The position numbers were made by a program, and so were the translations under genes. Shown here piece by piece: positions 18,166 through 26,612 of a stretch of 36,900 nucleotides of DNA. The stretch lies in the NCBI GenBank assembly GCA_963624975.1, contig CAVFRF010000025.1:1-36900 (forward strand), read 5' to 3'. The notes beneath the pieces are model-generated. The model did no database searches. It had not been told where the DNA came from and worked only from the letters and a program-made list of their open reading frames with translations. How positions within the stretch are numbered: the stretch's first letter is position 1; each line of letters opens with the position of its first letter. This DNA is from CAVLCC01 sp963624975 (GTDB lineage Bacteria; Actinomycetota; Coriobacteriia; Coriobacteriales; CADBOM01).

Positions 18166-19671
18166 ATGCTCGACCTTACGATGCCCAAATACCTCGTGGA
18201 ACGCAACGAGTCGCGTTGCATCCAATGCGGAGTGTGCGTGAAGCAGTGCGCGAACGAGGTTCACTACATGGACGAAGACCTCGGCATGGTGAGGGTCCAC
18301 GACGACAAGTGCGTGAACTGCAAGCGCTGCGTGGCCATGTGCCCCACCAACGCGATCACCATACTGCGCAACAGGCAGGCCGAACCCGACAGCTCGGTGT
18401 GGACCAACGAGTGCATGGGCGACATCGCCGTGCAGTCGCAGACCGGCGGCGTGCTGCTCACCAGCTGCGGCAACCCCAAGCCCTACCCCATCGTATGGGA
18501 CCACATGCTGCTCAACGCCAGCCAGGTAACCAACCCCTCCATCGACCCTCTGCGCGAACCCATGGAGACGAGGGTGATCCTCGGACGCAAGCCCACGCAG
18601 ATCAAGGTCAACGAGGCCGAACGCAAGGTCGAGACGCAGATCGGGCCTCTGCGCACGCTCGACGTGCCCATCATGTTCGGCGGCATGTCGTTCGGAGCGG
18701 TTTCGCTCAACGCGCAGAAGGCGCTGGCACGCGCTGCCACCGAGCTGGGCACCCTGTGGAACACCGGCGAAGGTGGACTGCACCGCGAGCTGGAGCAATA
18801 CAAGGACAACACCATCGTGCAGGTGGCCTCGGGCCGCTTCGGCGTGGACGTGGACTACCTCAACGCCGGATCGGTGGTCGAGATCAAGATCGGCCAGGGC
18901 GCAAAGCCCGGCATCGGCGGACATCTGCCCGGCGAGAAGATCAACGACGAGGTCTCCGTAACGAGGATGATCCCCAAGGGCACCGACGCCATCAGCCCGG
19001 CTCCCCATCACGACATCTACTCGATCGAGGACCTGAGGCAGCTCATCTACTCCATCAAGGAAGCAACCAACTACGCCAAGCCGGTGTCGGTGAAGATCGC
19101 GGCGGTGCACAACTGCGCGGCCATCGCCAGCGGCGTGGCGCGAGCCGGAGCCGACATCATCGCGGTCGATGGATTCCGCGGCGGCACGGGCGCGGCCCCC
19201 AAGCGCATCCGCGACAACGTGGGAATCCCCATCGAGTACGCGCTTGCGGCCATCGACGAGAGGCTGCACCAGGAGGGCATCCGCTCCGGGGTGTCGCTCA
19301 TCGCCAGCGGCTCGATCCGCAACAGCGCCGACGTGGTGAAGGCCATCGCGCTCGGTGCCGACGCGGTGTACATCGGCACGGCGGCGCTCATTTCCATGGG
19401 CTGCCACGTGTGCCAGTCGTGCAGCAAGGGCAAGTGCAACTGGGGCATCGCCACGCAGCGGCCCGAGCTTACCAAGAGGCTCAACCCCGATATTGCAGCC
19501 GAGCGCCTCGTCAACCTCATAAGGGGCTGGAACCACGAGATCATGGAGATGCTGGGCGGCATGGGCATCAACTCCATCGACTCGCTGAGGGGCAACCGCC
19601 TCATGCTGCGAGGCCTGGGACTGTCCGACGTAGAGCTGAAGATTCTGGGCATCAAGCCCGCTGGAGAGTGA
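18166..19671 (+). CDS. Glutamate synthase, ferredoxin-FMN synthase subunit (GltB domain 2)
   Basis: Makes glutamate from 2-oxoglutarate and ammonia with electrons delivered to FMN. 501 residues. Residues 18-28 and 49-59 carry two [4Fe-4S] motifs (CIQCGVCVKQC and CVNCKRCVAMC), an N-terminal ferredoxin fusion. The TIM-barrel FMN domain begins near 130; visible blocks are FGGMSFGAVSLNAQKALA, NTGEGG, KIGQGAKPGIGGHLPGEK and the GFRGGTGAAP loop. The [3Fe-4S] loop is CHVCQSCSKGKC. The ATG at 18166 directly follows the previous stop and has GGAGGTG eight bases upstream. Identical in plan to archaeal-type GltB. Confidence 0.95.
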   Translation: MLDLTMPKYLVERNESRCIQCGVCVKQCANEVHYMDEDLGMVRVHDDKCVNCKRCVAMCPTNAITILRNRQAEPDSSVWTNECMGDIAVQSQTGGVLLTSCGNPKPYPIVWDHMLLNASQVTNPSIDPLREPMETRVILGRKPTQIKVNEAERKVETQIGPLRTLDVPIMFGGMSFGAVSLNAQKALARAATELGTLWNTGEGGLHRELEQYKDNTIVQVASGRFGVDVDYLNAGSVVEIKIGQGAKPGIGGHLPGEKINDEVSVTRMIPKGTDAISPAPHHDIYSIEDLRQLIYSIKEATNYAKPVSVKIAAVHNCAAIASGVARAGADIIAVDGFRGGTGAAPKRIRDNVGIPIEYALAAIDERLHQEGIRSGVSLIASGSIRNSADVVKAIALGADAVYIGTAALISMGCHVCQSCSKGKCNWGIATQRPELTKRLNPDIAAERLVNLIRGWNHEIMEMLGGMGINSIDSLRGNRLMLRGLGLSDVELKILGIKPAGE

Positions 19672-20210
19672 TGCAGATGAAACGCGTATACAGCATAGAG
19701 CGCCTGTGTCTGGGCTGCGGGCTGTGCACCGTTGCGTGCACGACCGCGCACTCCAAGACGGGCGACACGGTAAAGGCGTACAAGTACGAGGATCCGCGCC
19801 CCGTTTCGAGGATTCGCGTCGAGGGCGACAACCTCGACAGCATCGCGGTGCAATGCCGCCACTGCGACGACCCACACTGCGTGGCCGCCTGCATAACGGG
19901 CGCGATGACCAAGGATGCAGAGACTGGCCTCGTGAGCGTGGACGCCGACAGGTGCATCGGCTGCCTCACCTGCGTGGTGGCCTGCCCGTTCGGATGCGTG
20001 GACCCCGGCGCATCTGGCACGGGTGCCGCCGCAGGCAACGCGGTTGCCAAGTGCGACCTGTGCGTGCGCAGGGCCAACGGCGCGGACGGAGCGCCGGCAT
20101 GCGTCGAGGCATGCCCCAACCGGGCGCTGGTGTTTGCCGAGGAGGCGCCTGCGGAGTTCGCGGCTGCTGCCATGGCTGGCGCGACTGCAGATTGCGAGGT
20201 GAGGTGCTAA
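19671..20210 (+). CDS. Four-cluster ferredoxin electron-transfer subunit of the glutamate synthase operon
   Basis: 179 residues, related to HycB/CooF-type iron-sulfur subunits. Four cysteine groups can be seen: CLGCGLCTVAC (13-23), CRHCDDPHCVAAC (62-74), CIGCLTCVVACPFGC (95-109) and CDLC ... CVEAC (128-148), enough for four [4Fe-4S] clusters. It overlaps the synthase stop (TGATG at 19669-19673) and the next gene (TAATG), so stoichiometric translation is likely. Position between the FMN subunit and a FAD/NAD protein suggests it carries electrons between them, replacing the N-terminal iron-sulfur part of a normal GltD. Function in the complex is inferred. Confidence 0.88.
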   Translation: MQMKRVYSIERLCLGCGLCTVACTTAHSKTGDTVKAYKYEDPRPVSRIRVEGDNLDSIAVQCRHCDDPHCVAACITGAMTKDAETGLVSVDADRCIGCLTCVVACPFGCVDPGASGTGAAAGNAVAKCDLCVRRANGADGAPACVEACPNRALVFAEEAPAEFAAAAMAGATADCEVRC

Positions 20211-21535
20211 TGGCGAGCTACGACTACCTGATTCTCGGCAACTCCGCAGCGGCGGTGAGCGCCATCGAGACCATCAGGTCCCTGGACGCGGAAGGCACCA
20301 TCGCGGTGGTAAGCCCCGAGAAGTTCCCGGCCTACTCCACCCCCATGATCTCGTACCTGCTCAAGGGCAAGGTCGACGAGGACAAGATGCCCATACGCAG
20401 CGAGAGCTTCTATGCCGACAACGCCGTCGAGCAGCTGCTCGGCGAGCCTGCGACGGCCATCGACGCGGCAGCCCACACCGTGACGGTCGGCGGCGAGCAA
20501 GTCGGCTACGGCAAGCTGCTCGTGGCTTGCGGCAGCGTTCCGGCCGACCCTCCTATCGAGGGACTTGCCGGCGAGAACGTGTTCGCGTTTCTCAACCTCA
20601 CCAACGCACGCGAGGTGATGAGCTACATCGCCAAGCTGCGCGACGAGCGCCCCGATGCGCCCGTGAGGGTTGCCGTGATCGGCAGCGGCCTCATCGGATG
20701 CAAGGCCTGCGAGGGCCTGGCCCAGGCGGCAGACGAGGTGACCATGCTGGCCCGCAGCCCGCTGATCCTGCGCTCGATCATCGACGAGGATGCATCGCGC
20801 ATCGCCGAGAAGGCGCTCGCCAGCGCCGGCGTGGACGTGAGGCTCTCGACCCAGGCCACGGCCTTCGCCAAGGAAGGCGACCGCGTGGTGCAGCTCACGC
20901 TGAACGACGGCAGCGCGCTCGACTGCGACATCGTGATGCTGGCAGCAGGCGTGAAGGCCAACGCGGCCATGCTCGCCGATGCAGGCGCCGAGGTGCAGCG
21001 CGGGGCAGTATGCGACGCCCACATGCAGACCACGCTGGCCGACGTGTACGCAGCCGGCGACATCGCCATGAGCCGCGACTGCATCACCGGAGCCGACCGC
21101 GTGATCGCGCTGTGGCCCAACGCCGTGGCGCAGGGCCGCGTGGCGGGACTCGCGATGGCCGCCGCCCGCATGGGCAACGCAGCCAGCGACGCGAACGCAG
21201 CTGCAGGCGCCGCCTTCGACGGCGCGTTCCCCTTCAACTCCATCCCGCTTTGCGGCATCACCATCTGCACCGCGGGCGCCAAGGACGCAGGCGAGGGCAT
21301 GCAGCAGACGGTCCAGACCGACGGCAGCACCTACGTCAAGCTGGTGACCCGCGACGACAGGCTCGTGGGATTCACCCTGGTCAACAGGCCGGAGCGCGCG
21401 GGAATCTACACCAGGATCATCGCCGAGGGCACTCCCCTATCGACGCTGGACCCGAGCATCTTGGAGAACGCGCCGAGGCTCATCGACCTGCCCGCAAGCA
21501 GCAGATGGACGCTGGACGAAGGAGGTGCCCTGTAA
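20210..21535 (+). CDS. FAD/NAD(P)-dependent oxidoreductase of the glutamate synthase operon
   Basis: 441 residues of the pyridine nucleotide-disulfide oxidoreductase (NADH oxidase / rubredoxin reductase-like) family. FAD-binding N-terminus YDYLILGNSAAAVSA; NAD-binding VIGSGLIGCKACEGLA near residue 165; second FAD motif VYAAGDIA near residue 285. The C-terminal dimerisation region is short. It lacks the iron-sulfur N-terminus of GltD. Start TAATG overlap at 20208-20212 and end TAATG overlap at 21533-21537 place it firmly inside the complex operon. It most likely takes electrons from NAD(P)H and passes them to the ferredoxin subunit upstream. NADH versus NADPH cannot be told. Confidence 0.88.
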   Translation: MASYDYLILGNSAAAVSAIETIRSLDAEGTIAVVSPEKFPAYSTPMISYLLKGKVDEDKMPIRSESFYADNAVEQLLGEPATAIDAAAHTVTVGGEQVGYGKLLVACGSVPADPPIEGLAGENVFAFLNLTNAREVMSYIAKLRDERPDAPVRVAVIGSGLIGCKACEGLAQAADEVTMLARSPLILRSIIDEDASRIAEKALASAGVDVRLSTQATAFAKEGDRVVQLTLNDGSALDCDIVMLAAGVKANAAMLADAGAEVQRGAVCDAHMQTTLADVYAAGDIAMSRDCITGADRVIALWPNAVAQGRVAGLAMAAARMGNAASDANAAAGAAFDGAFPFNSIPLCGITICTAGAKDAGEGMQQTVQTDGSTYVKLVTRDDRLVGFTLVNRPERAGIYTRIIAEGTPLSTLDPSILENAPRLIDLPASSRWTLDEGGAL

Positions 21536-22281
21536 TGGAGCAGGCAACTACGCAGGCGACTGCCGATGCAGTCGAGATGGAGCTTGGCACCAGGCTCTAC
21601 CGCGAGGTCAACAACGAGATCCGCGAGCATATCGCTACCGGATGCGGCAAGTTCGTGCTCGACCGCGTGCTGGGCCAGCGCTATCTGGCATGCGGCGCGC
21701 CGGAGGGCGTGAGCTTCGAGATCCACGGCATCCCCGGCAACGACATGAGCGCCTACATGAACGGCGCTTCGGTCGAGGTGTTCGGCAACGCGCAGGACCA
21801 GGTGGGCAACACCATGAACGAGGGCCGCATCGTCATCCACGGCCATTGCGGCGACGCGGCCGGCTACGGCATGCGCGGCGGCTGCATCATGATCGAGGAG
21901 GGATGCGGCTGGCGCGTGGGCATCCACATGAAGCGCTACATGAGCAAGAACCCCACGATCTTCGTGGGCGGAGACGCCGGCAACTTCCTGGGCGAATACA
22001 TGGCGGGCGGCAAGATCATCCTGATCGGGCAGCCCGGCGACTACCTGGCATCCGGCATGCACGGCGGCCTCATCTACCTGCGCAATGCCGTGGACGAGAG
22101 CAAATACGACTCGTCGCAGCTGGTGCTCGAGCCCGTGGAGCAGCCCGACATCGAGGTGCTAGAAGCGCAGCTCGCGATGTACGAGCAGTGCTTCGGCCAC
22201 GCCGCGTGCGACACCCCGGCAGCCGACTTCGTGCGCCTGCGCCCCAGGTCGCAGCGCCCCTACGGCAGCATGTACGCATAG
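21535..22281 (+). CDS. Glutamate synthase GXGXG domain subunit (GltB domain 3)
   Basis: 248 residues forming the right-handed beta-helix that is the structural C-terminal third of normal GltB. The repeated Gly pattern is clear: HGIPGNDMSAYMNGASVEVFG, NEGRIVIHGHCGDAAGYGMRGG, VGGDAGNFLGEYMAGGKIILIG and SGMHGGLIYLR. Start ATG overlaps the previous stop (TAATG) and has GGAGGTG upstream. It closes the operon and is followed by two hairpins. Having all three GltB modules as separate genes with the electron modules inserted before the last one is notable. Confidence 0.93.
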   Translation: MEQATTQATADAVEMELGTRLYREVNNEIREHIATGCGKFVLDRVLGQRYLACGAPEGVSFEIHGIPGNDMSAYMNGASVEVFGNAQDQVGNTMNEGRIVIHGHCGDAAGYGMRGGCIMIEEGCGWRVGIHMKRYMSKNPTIFVGGDAGNFLGEYMAGGKIILIGQPGDYLASGMHGGLIYLRNAVDESKYDSSQLVLEPVEQPDIEVLEAQLAMYEQCFGHAACDTPAADFVRLRPRSQRPYGSMYA

Positions 22282-22394
22282 GACCGCTCACCTGCGCCGT
22301 GCGGACGCGAAGCCGCGAAAGACACACGCATGCACCCGCATGGCGCGACCTTCACATACGAGGGGGCATCTTCTCCCCCACCAGATAAGCGGAT

Positions 22395-22445
22395 ATCGCC
22401 GGCCAGCCTCTCACATGTCGTAGACTAGGCCGGCGATTCCTTTTC
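22395..22445 (+). terminator. Probable terminator of the glutamate synthase operon
   Basis: Perfect 10-bp stem ATCGCCGGCC / GGCCGGCGAT (22395-22404, 22428-22437) with a long 23-base loop, followed by TCCTTTTCTCT. A second GC hairpin (GGGGG / CCCCC, 22362-22379) sits just upstream. No gene lies in the 264-bp gap. Confidence 0.65.
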
Positions 22446-22545
22446 TCTGCTATCAGTCGAACAATCGCATTTTGCTACCGCTACGCAAGGCCGCTGCGGT
22501 AAACTTGCATGCATAGGCGAAGTCCGAGAAGAGTCGAAAGATCCC

Positions 22546-24942
22546 ATGAGCAACTTCACAGCAAATCCCGAAGGCATGCACTTCGCAGGGTGCAGCCGCA
22601 ATAAGAAGCGGGGCGCCAAGGTCGCGAACGCGGTGCTCGCAACGGCGATGTCGCTCTCGCTTGCGGCGATGTCGCCGCTCGGCGCGCTCGCGTCCGAAAG
22701 CTCGTCCGTGCAGTCGTGGAGCGATGCCTACGATGCATCGCAGGCCGCCGACTACTCCGCGTACTCGTCCTCGAAGGAGGCGCAGGCCTCTTCCGCTGGC
22801 GACGAGGCCGCTGTGGCTGCCGCGATCCCCTCCAAATACGACCTGCGCGACCCAGACGGCAACGGCGACCAGTCCGACAGCGTGGTCACGTCCGTCAAGC
22901 TACAAAGCCCGTGGGACACCTGCTGGGCGTTCGCGGCCATCGCCGCCAGCGAGTGCAGCATCATCTCCGAAACCGGGCAGACGGCTGCAAGCTCGAAGCT
23001 CGACCTCTCGGAGCGCCATCTGGCCTGGTTCTCCTACGTGCAGGCTCCCAAGAAGTACGTCGGCAGCGCGCAGGCGGGCGAGGGATTCGTGTACACCGGC
23101 GACATCCCTTCCGTAAAGTTCAAGAACCGCGGCTACTCGTCGTATGTGTCGACGATCTTCGCTGCGGGCATAGGACCGGTTTCGGAGAGCGTGGCTCCCT
23201 ACAAGAACGATGAGAACGTGATATCCTGCGAGGTCACGGCACCGGGCGAAACGGAGTCCGAGACCAGGTACCTCAAGCAGGAGCAGATCGACGAGCTGCG
23301 CGAGCAGGGCTACAAGGTCACCCAGCAGTACTACTCCACAACGCTCGACGGCTCGTGGTACAACGCCACCTGGAGCCTTAGCGACGACCTCTTCGCCGCA
23401 TCGGAGTACACGTTGGAGAACAGCTACATCCTGCCCGACGTGTGCACCTTCGACTCCGCGGGCAACTACACCGGGGTGAGCCAGGAGGGCATGACCGCCG
23501 TGAAGGAGCAGCTCCTGGCGGGCAGGGGCGTGGCGTTCGTGGCGCATGCCGATTTCTCGCGACCCGGCGACACCGTCGACCGCGCCGAGTACCTCGACGT
23601 GGACCACTGGGCGCAGTACACCTACAAGGAAGACTACCCCGACCACGCCATGACCATCGTTGGATACGACGACGACTATCCGGCATCCAACTTCCTCGAG
23701 GGGCACCAGCCCGAGAAGAACGGCGCTTGGCTGGTGAAGAACAGCTGGGGCGCCGGCACCGAGGAATTCCCCAACTACGGCGCCTGGGGCGAAGTCGACG
23801 GGGACGGCAACAACACCGGATACCTGTGGATCTCGTACTACGACCAGACGATCTGCAAGCTCGAGGCGTTCGACTACGACGTGAACTCCCCGACTAGCAG
23901 CGAGGAATTCGACCTCGACCAGTACAACTACATGTCGGTCACCGATGCCGTGGTCAACTCGTCGGATGCCAGCAGCAAGCTCAGCTCGGCCAACGAGTTC
24001 ACCGCGTCCGAGGACCGCATAGTGCGCGCGATGGCCTGCGAGACGGCCAAGCCCGACACCACGGTGACCTACGACCTCTACCTGCTCGACAACAGCTCCG
24101 CCAATCCCACCGATGGCAAGCTCGTGTTGTCCAAGAGCGCCACCTACGAATACGGGGGATTCCACAGGCTCATGCTCGACGAGAGCGACTGGGTGGCCAT
24201 GCGCGAGAACCAGCGCTACTCGGTGGTGGTCACGCAGAAGTGCAACGCCGACGGCAAGTACTACCAGGTGGCGCCGGCCAGCAGCAACAAGTGGTTCAGG
24301 TTCGGAACCATGTCGGCCAAGGTCAACGAGAAGGAGAGCTGGACCTTCAACGACGGCGAGTGGACCGACTGGAAGACCGTGGCCACGCAGATGGAGGAGA
24401 AGACCTCCGGGCTGTCCGTGGACAACATGCCCATCAAGGGCTACTCGCAGGAGCGCGACTGGGCCAGCGTGGAGACGCTTGACGAGCTGCAGTCCAGGAT
24501 CGACGAGGCACGCGAGCTGCTGGCAGCCCTCAAGGTGAGCGCCGACGGCTCCGACGTGCCCTCGGATCAGAAGTGGGTCACGCAGGCCGAGCACGACGCG
24601 CTGTCGGCCGCGATCGACGCAGCTCAGGCCGAGCTGGACAGCGCAGGTGCCGACTACAAGACCGCGTTGGCGAGCACCACTCCATCGCAGGGCGATGCGG
24701 AGTCGGCTATCGCCTCGCTGGAGGCCGCCGTGGACACAGGCAAAGCTGCAGCCAAGGCTGGCACGGCGAGCGCCAGCGGAGACGATGGTTCCGGCTCCGG
24801 CACCGGCACGACCAAGGGCAAGGGCGACTTCGTGAAGACCGCCGATCCCTGGGCCAACGCCGCCACCGCCATGGCACTCGCGTGCGCGGTCGCGTCGGGA
24901 GTCGCGCTGGTGGCGCTGTCCCGCCGTCGCAACGAGAGGTAG
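22546..24942 (+). CDS. Cell-surface papain-family (C1A) cysteine protease with lectin-like domain
   Basis: 798 residues. A signal peptide ends at about ALA-SES (48-52) after a basic stretch (RNKKRGAK) and hydrophobic core. The C1A catalytic residues are Gln120 and Cys126 (LQSPWDTCWAFA), His367 (DHAMTIVGYDDD) and Asn399 (VKNSWGAG). About 450-600 resembles the lectin-like domain that follows this protease in other Gram-positives. A helical Ala-rich stalk (ELQSRIDEARELLAAL to AAKAG) and Ser/Gly linker follow. The end, FVKTADPWANA, a hydrophobic helix and RRRNER, is laid out like a sortase signal but is not LPXTG. Probably digests host or dietary peptides at the surface. hydF starts 6 bp after the stop. 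Confidence 0.88.
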   Translation: MSNFTANPEGMHFAGCSRNKKRGAKVANAVLATAMSLSLAAMSPLGALASESSSVQSWSDAYDASQAADYSAYSSSKEAQASSAGDEAAVAAAIPSKYDLRDPDGNGDQSDSVVTSVKLQSPWDTCWAFAAIAASECSIISETGQTAASSKLDLSERHLAWFSYVQAPKKYVGSAQAGEGFVYTGDIPSVKFKNRGYSSYVSTIFAAGIGPVSESVAPYKNDENVISCEVTAPGETESETRYLKQEQIDELREQGYKVTQQYYSTTLDGSWYNATWSLSDDLFAASEYTLENSYILPDVCTFDSAGNYTGVSQEGMTAVKEQLLAGRGVAFVAHADFSRPGDTVDRAEYLDVDHWAQYTYKEDYPDHAMTIVGYDDDYPASNFLEGHQPEKNGAWLVKNSWGAGTEEFPNYGAWGEVDGDGNNTGYLWISYYDQTICKLEAFDYDVNSPTSSEEFDLDQYNYMSVTDAVVNSSDASSKLSSANEFTASEDRIVRAMACETAKPDTTVTYDLYLLDNSSANPTDGKLVLSKSATYEYGGFHRLMLDESDWVAMRENQRYSVVVTQKCNADGKYYQVAPASSNKWFRFGTMSAKVNEKESWTFNDGEWTDWKTVATQMEEKTSGLSVDNMPIKGYSQERDWASVETLDELQSRIDEARELLAALKVSADGSDVPSDQKWVTQAEHDALSAAIDAAQAELDSAGADYKTALASTTPSQGDAESAIASLEAAVDTGKAAAKAGTASASGDDGSGSGTGTTKGKGDFVKTADPWANAATAMALACAVASGVALVALSRRRNER

Positions 24943-24948
24943 CAGCAT

Positions 24949-26205
24949 ATGCCGTCGCGAAGCGAAGACACGGGGAGCCTCAACGACGCGCCAAAGGGGA
25001 TGCGCTTGCAGATCGCGCTCTTCGGGCGTCGCAACGTGGGCAAGTCGAGCCTCGTGAACGCCCTCACACGCCAGAAGACGGCTCTTGTGAGCGACGTGCC
25101 GGGCACCACCACCGATCCGGTCGAGAAGGCGATGGAGCTGCTGCCTCTGGGACCCGTGCTGCTCGTGGACACCGCGGGCATCGACGACGAGGGCGAGCTG
25201 GGGCAGGCGCGCGTCGAGCGCACCCGCAAGGTGATGGACTCGGCCGACCTGGCGCTGCTCGCCACCGAACCCGGCGTCTGGGACGAGTTCGAGCGGCAGG
25301 TCGCAAGCGAGCTGCGCCGACGCGGCATCCCCTTCGTGGTGGCGGTCACGAAGAGCGACCTCGCAGCGATAGAGAGCGACCGCGGCCCCGGCCTTCGGAC
25401 AGAGGCGCTCGCCGCAGGCGCCAGCGCAGTCGTGCGCGTCTCCTCTGCGACTCTCGAGGGCATCGAGGCTCTCAAGGCCACGCTGGTCGATGCCGCGCCT
25501 GCGACCCTTCTCGAGAACCCGCAGCTCCTCTGCGACCTCATCCCCGCGCACGGCATGGCCGTCCTCGTGATCCCGGTGGACAAGGAAGCCCCCAAGGGCC
25601 GCATCATCCTCCCCCAGGTTCAGACCATCCGCGACCTGCTCGACGGGCACTGCTCGGCGCTCGTGGTGCAGGACGTGGAGCTGGAAGGCGCGCTGGGCAT
25701 GCTTTCGCGAAAGCCCGACATCGTGGTCACCGACTCGCAGGCGTTCGCCCGTGTCGCGGGCATCGTGCCCCGCGACGTGCCCCTCACGAGCTTCTCGATC
25801 CTGTTCGCGAGGTTCAAGGGCGACCTCGCCACCCTGGTGCGCGGCGCACGGGCGCTCGACTCGCTAGAGCCTGGCGACCGTATCCTCATAGCCGAGAGCT
25901 GCACCCACCACCCCATATGCGACGACATCGGCACGGTCAAGATCCCCCGCCTGCTGGAGAGCAAGATCTGCAGCGGACTTGCGATCGACCACTGCCAGGG
26001 CACCATGTTTCCCGACGACCTCGGGGGCTACAAGCTGGTGATCCACTGCGGCGGCTGCATGCTCAACAGGTCGGGAATGCTGCGCCGTCTGCACGCATGC
26101 GAGCGATCCGGAGTGCCCGTGGTCAACTACGGAATGGCCATCGCGCACGCCCTCGGAATCCTCGAAAGGGCCCTCGAACCGTTCACCCCAATTCTCGGAA
26201 ACTAA
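24949..26205 (+). CDS. hydF: [FeFe]-hydrogenase maturation GTPase HydF
   Basis: Scaffold GTPase on which the diiron subcluster of the H-cluster is assembled by HydE and HydG before transfer to the hydrogenase. 418 residues. G domain: P-loop FGRRNVGKSS (25-34), PGTTTDP (51-57), DTAG (74-77), TKSD (134-137). The C-terminal cluster domain has the HydF iron-sulfur signature: CTHH at 318-321 and HCGGC at 366-370. HydE, HydG and the hydrogenase are not in this window. It lies 6 bp after the protease gene, so may be cotranscribed with it despite the unrelated roles. Its presence implies an H2-producing or -consuming [FeFe] hydrogenase elsewhere in the genome. Confidence 0.95.
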   Translation: MPSRSEDTGSLNDAPKGMRLQIALFGRRNVGKSSLVNALTRQKTALVSDVPGTTTDPVEKAMELLPLGPVLLVDTAGIDDEGELGQARVERTRKVMDSADLALLATEPGVWDEFERQVASELRRRGIPFVVAVTKSDLAAIESDRGPGLRTEALAAGASAVVRVSSATLEGIEALKATLVDAAPATLLENPQLLCDLIPAHGMAVLVIPVDKEAPKGRIILPQVQTIRDLLDGHCSALVVQDVELEGALGMLSRKPDIVVTDSQAFARVAGIVPRDVPLTSFSILFARFKGDLATLVRGARALDSLEPGDRILIAESCTHHPICDDIGTVKIPRLLESKICSGLAIDHCQGTMFPDDLGGYKLVIHCGGCMLNRSGMLRRLHACERSGVPVVNYGMAIAHALGILERALEPFTPILGN

Positions 26206-26209
26206 CAAC

Positions 26210-26238
26210 TTGCCAAATCTCAAATCGTTCTGTAACAT
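26210..26238 (+). promoter_or_regulatory. Promoter of the tRNA-Gln/tRNA-Glu pair
   Basis: TTGCCA (-35), exactly 17 bases, TAACAT (-10). The first tRNA starts about 50 bp downstream. Confidence 0.6.
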
Positions 26239-26287
26239 ATCGTCTTGCGTTTGCAGGTGATAACCAAAGCACCTACGGCTCTGGCAA

Positions 26288-26361
26288 TGGGCTGTCGTCT
26301 AATGGTAGGACAGCAGATTCTGGTTCTGTCAGTGAGGGTTCGACTCCTTCCAGCCCAGCCA
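26288..26361 (+). tRNA. tRNA-Gln (anticodon CUG)
   Basis: 74 nt with CCA. Acceptor TGGGCTG / CAGCCCA, discriminator G. Anticodon stem GCAGA / TCTGT around TTCTGGT. Typical Gln U1-A72 end. Confidence 0.95.
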
Positions 26362-26381
26362 TTAGAGAGCAAACAACATAT

Positions 26382-26458
26382 GGCCCGTTCGTCTAGCGGT
26401 TTAGGACGCCGCCCTCTCAAGGCGGAGATCACGAGTTCGAATCTCGTACGGGCTACCA
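26382..26458 (+). tRNA. tRNA-Glu (anticodon CUC)
   Basis: 77 nt with CCA, 20 bp after tRNA-Gln. Anticodon stem CCGCC / GGCGG around CTCTCAA; T arm ACGAG / CTCGT. The acceptor top pair is G-U (GGCCCGT / ACGGGCT), a small oddity. Confidence 0.94.
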
Positions 26459-26466
26459 AAAACATC

Positions 26467-26493
26467 ACGAGCCGGGTTTCCGGCTCGTTTTTT
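26467..26493 (+). terminator. Terminator after tRNA-Glu, possibly bidirectional with recQ
   Basis: Stem ACGAGCCGG / CCGGCTCGT, 4-base loop, then six Ts. On the opposite strand a T5 run lies 5 bases past the stem, so it may also end recQ transcription. Confidence 0.88.
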
Positions 26494-26612
26494 ATTGTCG
26501 CAAGGCAATCGTGCTATCTTTGCGATCTGCACGGTCGGTGCGCGAAGGCATGGGCTGGGTGGCGGAGGTCGGCTTCCGGGCTATCTTCATCTTCGCTGTG
26601 CCGCTGACCCGA

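Noticed and set aside
22900..25650. 916-codon minus-strand frame opposite the protease and hydF
   Set aside because: Low-complexity Val/His/Arg sequence, antisense to two genes with intact catalytic motifs.
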